From CAIOAK01 sp963700085 (lineage in GTDB: Bacteria > Myxococcota > Myxococcia > Myxococcales > Anaeromyxobacteraceae): a stretch of DNA of 64,000 nt. Both the position numbers and the translations under genes were made by a program. The DNA is taken from NCBI GenBank assembly GCA_963700085.1, contig CAVOWI010000016.1, forward strand, positions 310,001 to 374,000, given 5' to 3'. Of the stretch, positions 8,721-17,502 are shown piece after piece; within the stretch, counting starts at the first letter, position 1; every line of letters begins with the position of its first letter. A model generated the notes under the pieces. It saw only the letters and a list, made by a program, of their open reading frames with translations, was not told the DNA's origin and made no database searches.

Positions 8721-10139
8721 ATGAGGAAAAAGCCGAAGGGATCCGCCAGGCGGACGCCCCAGCCGGTGTCGCGAGCCGCCCTGGCGGGGGAGGCCGATCC
8801 CCGCCTGGTCCGGATGTCCGTATCCATCCAGGACGACGCCGCCCTCCATTCCCAGGACATCCGCGGCAGCCAGGCCCACGTCGCGATGCTGGCCGCCCAG
8901 GGGATCGTCCCGGCGGCCGTGGCACGAAAGGTGCGTCGAGGACTCGAACAGGTCCGACGCGAGTTCGCCTCGGGCGCGATCCGCTTCGACCCCCGCCTCG
9001 AGGACGTCCACACCCACGCGGAGCGCCGCCTGGGCGAGATCGTGGGTCGGGCCGCCGGATACCTGCACGCCGGGCGAAGCCGGAACGACCAGGTGGCCCT
9101 CGACGAGCGGCTCTTCATCGTCGAATCCTGTGACCGCATCCAGCGCGCGCTCGTGGGGTTGATGCGGGTGCTCCTCGCGCAGGCCCGGCGGCACCAGCGG
9201 ACGCTCCTTCCCGGGTACACGCATCTGCAGCGAGCCCAGCCGGTGTCGCTCGCGCACCACCTTCTCGCCTACGTGGAGATGCTGGGCCGGGACCGCCAGC
9301 GCGTGACCGAGGTCCGGCGCCGCGCCGCCATCTCGCCGCTCGGCTCCGGGGCGCTGGCCGGGACCACGCTCAAGATCGACCGGTCGCGAACCGCGCGGGA
9401 GCTCGGCCTCGAGGGGATCACCCGCAACTCCCTCGACGCCGTCTCCGACCGGGACAGCACCATCGAGCTGGTCTTCGCCTGCACCCTCGCCTCGGTGCAC
9501 CTCTCGCGGCTGGGCGAGGAGATCGTCCTCTGGACCACGAAGGAGTTCGGCTTCATGGAGCTGGCCGACTCCTTCGCGACCGGAAGCTCGCTCATGCCCC
9601 AGAAGAAGAACTCGGACGTGGCCGAGCTGGCCCGGGGCCGGGCCGGAACCGCCATCGGCGACCTGGTCTCGCTCCTGGCGGTCGTGAAGAACCTCCCGCT
9701 CGCCTACAACCGGGACCTCCAGGAGGACAAGCGGCCGCTCCTGGGGGCGCCTCGAATGCTCGTCGAGACGCTCGAGGCGCTGGCCGGAGCCGTGGAGACC
9801 GCGCGATACGATCCCGCGCGGATGCGCGAGGCGCTCGAGGGAGGGGAGACGCTCGCCACCGACGCGGCCGAGTACCTCGTCGAGCGCGGCGTTCCGTTCC
9901 GGGAGGCCCACGAGGCGGTGGGGAAGGCGGCCGCCTTCGCGACCGGGGTGGGGCAATCGCTCGCGAGCCTCTCGCTCGCGCAGTGGCGCTCCTTCCACCC
10001 GAAGTTCGACCGGGGAGTCTCGCGCTGCTTCGATCCGGAGAGGAGCCTGGCCCGGCGCGACATCCCTGGAGGGCCCGCCCCCCGTCGCGTCGCCTCCGAG
10101 ATCGCCCGGTGGGAGAAGGAACTGAAGGGGGCGCGGTGA
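8721..10139 (+). CDS. argH: Argininosuccinate lyase
   Basis: A 472-residue fumarase/aspartase-superfamily enzyme that splits argininosuccinate into arginine and fumarate, the last step of arginine synthesis. The signature GSSLMPQKKNSD is at about residues 290-301 and contains the flexible catalytic-Ser loop. Other conserved parts are EDVHTHAERRL, AGRSRNDQV and LPGYTHLQRAQPV (catalytic His). The N-terminus is unusual: the usual WGGRF start is replaced by a basic stretch (MRKKPKGSARR). The stop overlaps the GTG of the next gene, opening a run of coupled genes through folK. Confidence 0.95.
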   Translation: MRKKPKGSARRTPQPVSRAALAGEADPRLVRMSVSIQDDAALHSQDIRGSQAHVAMLAAQGIVPAAVARKVRRGLEQVRREFASGAIRFDPRLEDVHTHAERRLGEIVGRAAGYLHAGRSRNDQVALDERLFIVESCDRIQRALVGLMRVLLAQARRHQRTLLPGYTHLQRAQPVSLAHHLLAYVEMLGRDRQRVTEVRRRAAISPLGSGALAGTTLKIDRSRTARELGLEGITRNSLDAVSDRDSTIELVFACTLASVHLSRLGEEIVLWTTKEFGFMELADSFATGSSLMPQKKNSDVAELARGRAGTAIGDLVSLLAVVKNLPLAYNRDLQEDKRPLLGAPRMLVETLEALAGAVETARYDPARMREALEGGETLATDAAEYLVERGVPFREAHEAVGKAAAFATGVGQSLASLSLAQWRSFHPKFDRGVSRCFDPERSLARRDIPGGPAPRRVASEIARWEKELKGAR

Positions 10140-10255
10140 GGAGCTGGACGGCGCTGGTGGTCGTTCTCGCGCTGGCCGCCTGCGGCGTGAAGGCGCCGCC
10201 TCGGCCTCCGACCGCGGCCCCGAAGGACGTTCCCGAGGCCCAGGGCGCCAGGTGA
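10136..10255 (+). CDS. lptM: Small lipoprotein, LptM (YifL/LppL)-like
   Basis: A 39-residue lipoprotein. After GTG comes RSWTALVVVLALAACGVK, so the lipobox LAAC puts the lipidated Cys at about residue 15, followed by a proline-rich tail. The C-G-x-K-x-P-P pattern after the lipidated Cys and the position directly before lysA match the LptM/YifL/LppL family. In Escherichia coli LptM helps mature the LptD-LptE LPS translocon, and in Pseudomonas lppL also precedes lysA. It overlaps argH upstream and lysA downstream (GTGA at both junctions). The family call rests on a very short sequence plus synteny. Confidence 0.65.
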   Translation: MRSWTALVVVLALAACGVKAPPRPPTAAPKDVPEAQGAR

Positions 10256-11535
10256 ACCACTTCGAGCGCAAGGACGGCGAGCTTCGCGCCGAGAAGATCC
10301 GGCTCGAGGACCTGGCGCGCGCCTACGGCACGCCGCTCTACGTCTACTCGTCGGCCACGCTCCGCCGGCACTGGCGGGTCCTCGACCGTTCGCTGTCGGG
10401 TCTCCGGCACCTGGTCTGCTACGCCACCAAGGCCAACGGGAACCTGGGAATCCTCGACCTCTTCGCGCGCATGGGCGCCGGCTTCGACATCGTCTCCGGG
10501 GGCGAGCTCTACCGGGTGCTCAAGGCCGGCGGGGATCCACGGAAGGTCGTCTTCAGCGGCGTCGGGAAGACCGACGAGGAGATCGCCTTCGCGCTGTCCC
10601 AGCGCGTCAAGTGCCTGAACGTGGAGAGTGGCCCGGAGCTGGCCCGGGTCTCGGTGGTCGCCCGCCGGCTGGGCGTGATCGCGCCTGTTGCACTGCGAGT
10701 GAATCCGGACGTGGATCCGCGGACCCACCCGTACATCGCCACCGGCCTGAAGAAGTCCAAGTTCGGCGTGTCGGTGGAGGACGCCAGGCGCCTCTACCGG
10801 ATCGCCGCCAAGGACCCGGCCATCGAGATCCGGGGCGTGGCCTGTCACATCGGGTCGCAGATCACGACGGTGACGCCCTTCCTGGACGCCATCGCGCGGG
10901 TGCGCGCACTGGCCCGCGACCTCGAGCGTACCGGAATCCAGGTCCGGCACCTCGACATCGGCGGGGGGCTGGGGATCCAGTACCGGGACGAGGACCCTCC
11001 CCATCCGGACGAGTACGGCGCCGCGGTGAAGCGGGCCATGCGGGGGTTCCGGGGCGAGGTGATCCTGGAGCCGGGCCGCGTGCTGGTGGGGAACGCCGGC
11101 GTCCTCCTCACCCGCGTGCTCCACGTCAAGCGCAGCGGGCGAAAGGTGTTCGCCGTGGTGGACGCGGCCATGAACGACCTGGTGCGGCCGAGCCTCTACG
11201 GCGCCCACCACGACATCGAACCCTGCAGTGCCGCCCCCCGCCCCCCCGGGACCGTGGACGTCGTCGGTCCGGTCTGCGAGTCGTCCGACTTCCTCGCCCA
11301 GGGGCGGAAGATGCCCGTGCCGGAGGCAGGGGACCTGCTCTGCGTGCGCTCGGCCGGCGCCTACGGTTTCTCGATGTCGTCCAACTACAACGCCCGTCCG
11401 CGTGCCGCGGAGGTCCTGGTCGCCGGCGACACCGCCCATCTCGTCCGGAAGCGGGAGGCCTGGCCCGACCTCGTCCGCGGCGAGAAGGTCCGACCGCCCG
11501 GCCGGCGGTTCCCGGCGCGCCGCCGGATCGGCTAG
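10252..11535 (+). CDS. lysA: Diaminopimelate decarboxylase
   Basis: A 427-residue PLP enzyme of the alanine-racemase fold that decarboxylates meso-diaminopimelate to lysine. Visible features are the PLP lysine in CYATKANGN (about 63), HIGSQI (about 203), the GGGLG phosphate-binding loop (about 244), EPGR (about 277), the CESSD substrate-site cysteine (about 342) and the C-terminal GAYGFSMSSNYN. It starts at GTG 10252, overlapping the lipoprotein stop. The C-terminus has a short basic extension (about 15 residues). It belongs to a lysine/peptidoglycan-precursor operon with dapA and dapB just downstream. Confidence 0.95.
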   Translation: MNHFERKDGELRAEKIRLEDLARAYGTPLYVYSSATLRRHWRVLDRSLSGLRHLVCYATKANGNLGILDLFARMGAGFDIVSGGELYRVLKAGGDPRKVVFSGVGKTDEEIAFALSQRVKCLNVESGPELARVSVVARRLGVIAPVALRVNPDVDPRTHPYIATGLKKSKFGVSVEDARRLYRIAAKDPAIEIRGVACHIGSQITTVTPFLDAIARVRALARDLERTGIQVRHLDIGGGLGIQYRDEDPPHPDEYGAAVKRAMRGFRGEVILEPGRVLVGNAGVLLTRVLHVKRSGRKVFAVVDAAMNDLVRPSLYGAHHDIEPCSAAPRPPGTVDVVGPVCESSDFLAQGRKMPVPEAGDLLCVRSAGAYGFSMSSNYNARPRAAEVLVAGDTAHLVRKREAWPDLVRGEKVRPPGRRFPARRRIG

Positions 11536-11566
11536 AGTCATCCACCCACACCCGCGGAGGAAAGCC

Positions 11567-12455
11567 ATGAAGCTGCAGGGCGCGATGGTCGCCATCGTCA
11601 CGCCGCTCCGGGACGACAAGCCGGACCTGGTGTCGCTCCGCGACCTCGTCGAGTGGCAGATCCGGGAGGGCACGGACGGCATCGTGCCCTGCGGGACCAC
11701 CGGCGAAGGCGTGACCTTGACGCTGCAGGAGCGGACCGACGTCATCCGCACCGTGATCGAGACGGCCCGCGGCCGGGTCAAGGTGATCGCCGGCGCCGGC
11801 TCCAACTCCACCACCGAGGCCGTCGCGGGCGTGAAGCTGGCCCGCGACCTCCGGGCCGACGCAGCACTGGTGGTGACCCCCTACTACAACAAGCCGACGC
11901 AGGAGGGGCTCTACCGCCACTACATGAAGATCTGGGACTCGGTGGGCTTCCCGGTGGTGGCCTACAACGTCCCGAGCCGGACCTCGGTGGACCTGCTGCC
12001 CGAGACCGTGGAACGCCTCGTCAAGGCCGGTGCCATCGCCGGCATCAAGGAGGCCACCGCCAGCATGGACCGGCAGATCCAGCTCGTGGAGCGCTGCGGC
12101 CGGGACACCATCGCCTACCTGTCCGGCGACGACTTCACGGTGGTGCCGTACATCGCCTGTGGCGGTCACGGCGTCATCTCGGTCATCGGCAACGTCGCCC
12201 CGCGGGCCATGAAGGAGCTGGTCGTGGCCGCACGGAAGGGCGACCATGCCGCGGCGCTCTCCAGGCAGGTGGCGATGGCGGAGCTCAACCGGCTGATGTT
12301 CATCGAGACCAACCCGGGCCCGGTCAAGGCAGCCGTCGCGCTCCTCGGCAAGGCCGGTCCCGAGATCCGGCTGCCCGCTCTGGCAGGTCTCGGAGCCCAA
12401 TCTGAAGAAGATCCGCGACGCCATGGTCGGGTTCGGCCTGGTCGTCGAGGCTTGA
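11567..12455 (+). CDS. dapA: 4-hydroxy-tetrahydrodipicolinate synthase (one-base frameshift near 3' end)
   Basis: A class I aldolase-fold enzyme that condenses pyruvate with aspartate semialdehyde, the first committed step to DAP and lysine. The ATG at 11567 has GGAGG seven bases upstream. Motifs include GTTGEGVTLT near residue 44, the catalytic Tyr in VVAYNVPSRTS, and the Schiff-base Lys in GIKEATA (about 161). At 12374-12376 an extra C in CCC shifts the frame. Removing it gives LPLWQVSEPNLKKIRDAM and the stop TGA at 12453-12455, a normal length of about 295. The gene is essential in this pathway, so a true pseudogene is unlikely. Confidence 0.9.
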
Positions 12456-12495
12456 AACGCGCGCCCGGCGCGCAGCCCGGCCCATCGGAGGACGC

Positions 12496-13312
12496 ATGGT
12501 GAACGTCGTGGTGACCGGGGTCGCCGGCCGCATGGGCGGCCAGATCCTCCGGATGCTGAGGGACGCCGGGAACCTGACCCTGGTCGGCACGGTGGAGCGC
12601 CCCGACTACGCCGGGCCGAAGGACGCCGGGGAGGCGGCCGGCCTGCCCAGGCTCGGCGTGAGGGTCGCCGACGATCTTGGCGCCGCTCCTCCACGCCGTG
12701 AAGGCCGACGTGGTCGTCGACTTCACGAGCCACGAGGCCTCGGTGAAGAACACCTCCGTCGCGGCCGCGCACGGCGTGGCCATGGTCATCGGCTCGACCG
12801 GATTCTCGGCCGACGAGAAGGCCCGGATCCGGATGGATGCGGCCCGTATCCCGGTGGTGCTCTCCCCCAACATGAGCGTGGGCGTGAACGTGATGTTCGC
12901 GCTGGTGGCGCAGGCGGCCCGGGTGCTCGGCGACGCCTACGACGTCGAGATCGTCGAGATGCACCACGGGAAGAAGAAGGACGCGCCCAGCGGGACCGCG
13001 GTGCGCCTGGCCGAGGTGGCCGCCGAGTCGCTCGGGCGCGACCCGGCCCGGGACGTGGTCTACGCGCGCCACGGCATGATCGGCGAGCGCACCCCCCGGG
13101 AGATCGGCGTCATGAGCCTCCGCGGCGGCGACGTGGTGGGCGAGCACACCGTCTTCTTCGCCGGGCAGGGGGAGCGGCTCGAGGTCACCCACCGGGCCAC
13201 CTCTCGCGATCAGTTCGCCCGCGGCGCCCTGCGTGCTGCACTCTGGGTGAAAGGAAGGCCGCCCGGCCTCTACGACATGCACGACGTGCTCGGACTGCGG
13301 GGTGGAGCGTGA
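12496..13312 (+). CDS. dapB: 4-hydroxy-tetrahydrodipicolinate reductase (one-base frameshift)
   Basis: The second lysine/DAP pathway enzyme, an NAD(P)H-dependent reductase. The N-terminal Rossmann motif VTGVAGRMGG is at residues 6-15. After about 12677 the frame changes. Removing one T of TT at 12677-12678 joins VADDLAPLLHAVKADVVVDFT smoothly. Downstream are the cofactor loop GSTGFS, the substrate/dimer motif SPNMSVGVN, the catalytic EMHHGKKKDAPSGTA, and a C-terminus ending HDVLGLRGGA. The corrected length is about 271 residues. The stop overlaps the GTG of the next gene. Confidence 0.9.
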
Positions 13313-14061
13313 GGACCTGTCGCTTCTCCAGGCGGGGACAGGAGAGCTACGGCGTCATCGAGGGCTCGGAGGTGCGCGCGCTGTCGGCGGCGCCCTGGGA
13401 CGGAGGCCTGCCCGAGGGGCCGCGCTTCCCGTTCGCCGACGTGACCTTCCTCGCGCCGGTCCTCCCTTCCAAGGTGGTCTGCGTGGGGCGGAACTACCGA
13501 GCCCACGCCAAGGAGCTGGGAAACGAGGTGCCGAAGGAACCGCTGCTCTTCATCAAGCCCTCCACCGCCGTGATCGGGCCCATGCAGGAGATCCGCATCC
13601 CCGAGGCCTCGAAGGAGGTCCACCACGAGGCCGAGCTGGCGGCGGTCATCGGTCGCCCGCTCACCGGGGGGAACGCCGTCGCGGCGCGCGAGGCCATCTT
13701 CGGCTGGACCTGCCTGAACGACGTCTCCGCCCGCGACATCCAGCGGGCCGAGGCGCACTTCACCCGGGCCAAGTCCTACGACACCTTCTGTCCCATCGGC
13801 CCGGCCGTCGAGACCGTCCTCGACCCGATGGACCAGGTGGTCATCTGCCGCGTGAACGGCGAGCAGCGCCAGCGCGGGTCGACCCGCGACATGGTGTTCG
13901 ACCCCTACGCGCTGGTGGCCTTCGTCTCGCAGGTCATGACGCTCTTGCCCGGCGACCTCGTCTCCACCGGGACGCCGGAGGGGGTCGGGCCCATCCGGCG
14001 CGGCGACTGGGTCGAGATCGAGGTGAGCGGGGTCGGCATCCTCAGGAACCCCGTCGTCTGA
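13309..14061 (+). CDS. Fumarylacetoacetate hydrolase-family protein
   Basis: A 250-residue protein of the FAH family. Members are divalent-metal hydrolases or decarboxylases acting on acylpyruvates and related ketoacids, oxaloacetate included. Family features are VCVGRNYRAHAKELG (about 60-74), LFIKPSTAVIGP, metal-ligand Glu residues in HHEAELAAVIG (about 105-115), and the C-terminal STGTPEGVGP. The GTG start overlaps the dapB stop. Its place in a lysine operon may reflect simple co-transcription. The family is too broad to name a substrate. Confidence 0.85.
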   Translation: MRTCRFSRRGQESYGVIEGSEVRALSAAPWDGGLPEGPRFPFADVTFLAPVLPSKVVCVGRNYRAHAKELGNEVPKEPLLFIKPSTAVIGPMQEIRIPEASKEVHHEAELAAVIGRPLTGGNAVAAREAIFGWTCLNDVSARDIQRAEAHFTRAKSYDTFCPIGPAVETVLDPMDQVVICRVNGEQRQRGSTRDMVFDPYALVAFVSQVMTLLPGDLVSTGTPEGVGPIRRGDWVEIEVSGVGILRNPVV

Positions 14062-14549
14062 TGCGCGCCTTCGTCGCCGTCGGGTCGAACCTCGGCGACC
14101 GATGGGCGCGCCTCGTCCTGGCGGCCCGGGCGCTCCGCGAGGCACCCGGCGTGGCGGTGCTGCGGGCCTCGCGGGTCTGGGACGCGGCGCCGATCGGACC
14201 ACCGCAGCCGCGCTACCTGAACGCCGTCCTGGAGCTGGAGACGACCCGAACGCCTCCGGCGCTCCTGGGAATCCTCCGGGAGATCGAGCGAGTCGCCGGA
14301 CGGAGGCGGGACCTGCCCTGGGGACCCCGGACGCTCGACCTGGATCTGATCCTCTTCGGCGACCTGGTGGTCTGCACGCCGGAGCTGACGATCCCCCATC
14401 CGGAGATGTGCCGTCGCCGATTCGTGCTGGCGCCGCTCGCCGAGCTCCGCCCCGACCTCCCCGTTCCCGGCACCGGCTCGACCGTGGCCCGCCTGCTCGA
14501 AAGTGCACCGGAGCTCGACGTCGCGCCGATCGGCGGCTATCCGCTCTGA
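14061..14549 (+). CDS. folK: 2-amino-4-hydroxy-6-hydroxymethyldihydropteridine pyrophosphokinase
   Basis: A 162-residue HPPK that transfers pyrophosphate from ATP to the pterin precursor of folate. The N-terminus VAVGSNLGDR (3-12), the catalytic and metal-binding stretch WGPRTLDLDLILFGD (about 91-105) and the C-terminal PHPEMCRRRFVLAPLAEL are the family hallmarks. The ATG at 14061 overlaps the preceding stop (TGATG). This appears to be the end of the argH-to-folK transcription unit; the next gene is on the other strand 20 bases away. Confidence 0.95.
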   Translation: MRAFVAVGSNLGDRWARLVLAARALREAPGVAVLRASRVWDAAPIGPPQPRYLNAVLELETTRTPPALLGILREIERVAGRRRDLPWGPRTLDLDLILFGDLVVCTPELTIPHPEMCRRRFVLAPLAELRPDLPVPGTGSTVARLLESAPELDVAPIGGYPL

Positions 14550-14568
14550 CGGTGGAGGGGGATACCCC

Positions 14569-15219
14569 TCACCTCGACGCGAGCGCCTTGCCCGCCGCGA
14601 TCACCTTCGCGACCGCCGACGGAGGGAGCGGCTCGCAACGCCCCAGCGCTCGTGCGGCGGCCGCGATCTCGCAGACCCGCTCGAGCGTCTCCATTCGATC
14701 GAAGGCCTGGAAGAGGTCGCGCCCCAGCGCCAGCGCGCCGTGCCGCTCGAGCAGGATGACCTGGTGGCCGCTCCAGAAGGGGGCGAGCGATCGCGGGACC
14801 TCGTCGGTGCCAGGCGTCGCGAAGGGGGCCACGGCGATGCGGCCCAGGACCAGCACGGCCTCGGGGAGGAGGTCGTTCGGCGGGTCCAGACCGGCCACCG
14901 TGAAGGCCACCGCGGTGAGTGGGTGGGCGTGGACGACCGCCAGGACGTCGGGCCGTGCGGTGTAGGCGGCCAGGTGCATGAGCAACTCGGTGGAGGGCCG
15001 GCCGCGGCCGCGCACCTTCTTCCCCGAGAGATCGACGACCACCAGGTCGGCGGGTCGAAGGTGGCCCTTGTTCGCGCCCGAAGGCGTCACCAGCAGCAGG
15101 TCGCGCGAGAGCCGGCAGGAGACGTTCCCCTCGCCTGCGCCCAGCAGGCGGCGGTCGTGCAGCCTCCGGCAGACCTCCACGAGGTCGCGTCGCAGCCCGG
15201 CTTCGGTGCCCTTTGCCAT
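14569..15219 (-). CDS. Class II aldolase/adducin-family protein
   Basis: A 216-residue class II aldolase of the L-fuculose-1-phosphate aldolase/ribulose-phosphate epimerase type. It shows GEGNVSCRL near the N-terminus, TPSGANKG (phosphate site), the zinc motif HAHP (about 100) and the third His in ERHGALALG (about 158). It probably cleaves or epimerises a sugar phosphate; the actual substrate cannot be read from sequence. The ATG at 15219 has AGGTGGG seven bases upstream. A GTG at 15231 is an alternative. It lies 18 bases after kdsD and is probably co-transcribed with it. Confidence 0.8.
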   Translation of the reverse strand: MAKGTEAGLRRDLVEVCRRLHDRRLLGAGEGNVSCRLSRDLLLVTPSGANKGHLRPADLVVVDLSGKKVRGRGRPSTELLMHLAAYTARPDVLAVVHAHPLTAVAFTVAGLDPPNDLLPEAVLVLGRIAVAPFATPGTDEVPRSLAPFWSGHQVILLERHGALALGRDLFQAFDRMETLERVCEIAAAARALGRCEPLPPSAVAKVIAAGKALASR

Positions 15220-15237
15220 GCGGGTACCCACCTGGTA

Positions 15238-16272
15238 TCAGAGGATGCGGGCCGCGAGCAGATCCTGCACGTCGAGGAGCCCGACGGCCCGGCCGGATGC
15301 GTCCACCACGGGCACCTGGTCGATCCGGGCCTCGCGCATGACGCGGGCGGCCTCCACCAGCCGCTCCTCGGGCCGGACGGTCCGGGGGTTCCTGGTCATC
15401 ACCGTGGAGACCGGGGCGTCGAAGTCCACCTGTTGCCGCTCCACCAGGCGCCGCAGATCACCGTCGGTGAATACCCCGAGGAGCCTGCCCCGGGCGTCCA
15501 CCACGGTGGCCGCGCCGGGGCGCCCCGGCGTCCGGGTCATCACCGCGACCGCCTTCTTGAGCGGGGCGTCGGCGCGCACGAGCGGGTTGGCGTCTCCGCC
15601 CCGCATCAACTCGTGCACCTTCATGAGGTGGCGCCCGAGCTTCCCGCCCGGGTGGTAGAGGGCGTACTCGTCGCGGCCGAAGGGGCGATTCTCCATCACC
15701 GCCATGGCAATCGCGTCTCCCATCGCGAGCAGCGCGGCCGTGCTGGTCGTGGGTGCGAGCCCGAGGGGGCAGGCCTCCTCGACGTCGCCGATGGCGACCA
15801 CCAGGTCGGCGCCCCGGGCCAGGGGATTCTGCTCGTCGCGGGTCACCGCCACGACCCGCGCGCCGATCCGCTTCACCGCGGGGAGGAGGCGGAGGATCTC
15901 CTCCGACTCGCCGCTGTTGGAGAGCGCGATGATCACGTCGCTGCGCGAGACGCGGCCCAGGTCGCCATGGGCCGCCTCGGCAGGGTGCAGGTAGATGGAG
16001 TGGGTGCCGGTGGAGGCCAGCGTGGCCGAGATCTTCTGGGCCACGAAGCCGGGCTTGCCGATCCCGGTGAGCACCACCTGCCCCTTGCAGGCCAGGATCC
16101 ACTCGACGGCGGTGGCGAACGTCTCGTCGAGCCGCAGCGCGCCGATGGCCCGGGCCTCGGTCTCGAGCACCATCCGGCCGTAGGCGACGAGCGCCTTCCT
16201 GCGAGCGGAAGCGCCGCGAGGCGCCGCGGACCTCGCCTTGCGGCGGCCAGCGGATTTCCCTCTCGACAGCAT
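15238..16272 (-). CDS. kdsD: Arabinose-5-phosphate isomerase (SIS plus two CBS domains)
   Basis: A 344-residue KpsF/GutQ/KdsD-type isomerase converting ribulose-5-phosphate to arabinose-5-phosphate for Kdo and LPS synthesis. The N-terminus has about 20 extra basic residues (GRRKARSAAPRGASARRK). The SIS domain (about 30-200) shows VVLTGIGKPGFVAQK, TGTHSIYLHPAEAAHGDLG and ALSNSGES. Two CBS repeats follow at about 220-345. A Kdo role fits a Gram-negative outer membrane. It shares an intergenic region of 49 bases with the divergent transaldolase gene. Confidence 0.9.
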   Translation of the reverse strand: MLSRGKSAGRRKARSAAPRGASARRKALVAYGRMVLETEARAIGALRLDETFATAVEWILACKGQVVLTGIGKPGFVAQKISATLASTGTHSIYLHPAEAAHGDLGRVSRSDVIIALSNSGESEEILRLLPAVKRIGARVVAVTRDEQNPLARGADLVVAIGDVEEACPLGLAPTTSTAALLAMGDAIAMAVMENRPFGRDEYALYHPGGKLGRHLMKVHELMRGGDANPLVRADAPLKKAVAVMTRTPGRPGAATVVDARGRLLGVFTDGDLRRLVERQQVDFDAPVSTVMTRNPRTVRPEERLVEAARVMREARIDQVPVVDASGRAVGLLDVQDLLAARIL

Positions 16273-16321
16273 CGGCGAACTTGTAGCACCTTGCCCCCGA
16301 ACCCACCATTCCGGAGGCGAC

Positions 16322-16987
16322 GTGAAGTTCTTCATCGACACCGCGGACGTCGGAGAGATCCGGAAGGCTCTCGACCTCGGCCTGTGCGACGGCGTGACGA
16401 CCAACCCGTCCCTGGTCGCGAAGACCGGCCGCCCGTTCGAGGACGTGCTGAAGGAGATCGTCGCGCTGGTCCAGGGGCCGGTCTCGGCCGAGGTCACGTC
16501 GGTGGCCTTCGACGGGATGATGCGGGAGGCCCACCACTACGCGAAGTTCGGGCCCAACGTGGTCATCAAGGTCCCGCTCATCCTGGAGGGGCTGAAGGCC
16601 GTGAAGGCGCTCACCACGGAGGGCATCCGCACCAACGTCACGCTCTGCTTCTCTCCAAGCCAGGCGCTCCTGGCCGCCAAGGCCGGCGCCACCTACGTGT
16701 CGCCCTTCGTGGGTCGGCTCGACGACGTCTCCGAGGACGGGATGGCGCTCATCGCCCAGATCCTGGAGATCTACCGGAACTACGAGTTCGGGACGCAGGT
16801 GCTGGTGGCATCCGTTCGGAACCCGCTGCACGTCGTGCAGGCGGCCCGCATGGGCGCCGACGTCGCGACCATCCCCTTCGCCGTGCTGACCCAGCTCGCG
16901 CAGCATCCGCTCACCGACCTCGGCCTGGCGAAGTTCCTGGCCGACTGGGAGAAGGTGCCGAAGGGCAAGGGCTCTACGCCAGCGTGA
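16322..16987 (+). CDS. fsa: Fructose-6-phosphate aldolase/small transaldolase (TalC/MipB type)
   Basis: A 221-residue class I aldolase of the small transaldolase subfamily. It starts at GTG 16322 behind GGAGG. Diagnostic parts are FFIDTADVGEI (3-13), DGVTTNPSLVAKTG (about 24-37), the Schiff-base Lys in NVVIKVPL (about 82) and FVGRLDDVSEDG (about 127-138). Whether it acts as transaldolase or fructose-6-phosphate aldolase cannot be settled here. The surrounding sugar-phosphate genes (KdsD, class II aldolase) make a pentose-phosphate function reasonable. Its 3' end overlaps the next, convergent gene by 14 bases. Confidence 0.9.
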   Translation: MKFFIDTADVGEIRKALDLGLCDGVTTNPSLVAKTGRPFEDVLKEIVALVQGPVSAEVTSVAFDGMMREAHHYAKFGPNVVIKVPLILEGLKAVKALTTEGIRTNVTLCFSPSQALLAAKAGATYVSPFVGRLDDVSEDGMALIAQILEIYRNYEFGTQVLVASVRNPLHVVQAARMGADVATIPFAVLTQLAQHPLTDLGLAKFLADWEKVPKGKGSTPA

Positions 16988-17423
16988 CGCGGAAGAGGCG
17001 CCGCTCGACGAGGCCAAGGGCGCCGGCCAGGTCTGCCCGCGACAGCTTGGCCCCCTCGGCCCACTCCTTCAGCGACAGGCACTCCTCGGTCACGTAGAGG
17101 ACGAGGATCTGGAGCGCGGCCTCGTCGGCCGGGCCCTGGCAGGCCGTGGGCGCGCGATTGCGCATTCCCTCGTCGAAGGCCTCGTGCTCCCGCAGCAGGT
17201 CGAATCGCGCCAGCTCGAGGGCGAGGCGCAGGACCTCTTCGCGCGGGGCCACCTCGAGCCCGGCGGCCCAGCGCCGGCGCAGTTCCTCCGTGACCCACTC
17301 GACGCCGGGAGGCGGCCAGGCGCTGAGACGACCCGCCAGTTCCTCTGCGAAGCGCTCGAGGATGACCTCCTTCACCGGCTTCTTCTCGACGTCGTAGAGG
17401 TGATCCCATCGGCGGTCGCGCAC
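16974..17423 (-). CDS. Conserved-looking hypothetical protein
   Basis: A 149-residue acidic and basic alpha-helical protein that I do not recognise. It starts at GTG (17423) with RDRRWDHLYDVEKKPVKEVILERFAEELAGRL, is rich in Glu, Leu and Arg throughout, and has no signal peptide or membrane segment. Coding is supported by the lack of internal stops, a normal high-GC codon pattern and a tight fit between neighbours. It overlaps the end of the transaldolase gene by 14 bases. No motif gives a function. Confidence 0.55.
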   Translation of the reverse strand: MRDRRWDHLYDVEKKPVKEVILERFAEELAGRLSAWPPPGVEWVTEELRRRWAAGLEVAPREEVLRLALELARFDLLREHEAFDEGMRNRAPTACQGPADEAALQILVLYVTEECLSLKEWAEGAKLSRADLAGALGLVERRLFRVTLA

Positions 17424-17502
17424 GGGGCGATTCTACGTTAAGAGCCGGCGGGGCATTCGGGTGTATCCTCCGCCCCCCCAATCAGAGGAGGCAGAGCGCC
17501 GG

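Noticed and set aside
14503..17097. An 864-codon open frame on the plus strand
   Set aside because: It runs antisense to the aldolase and kdsD genes and in a wrong frame through the transaldolase gene; its composition is that of a GC shadow.
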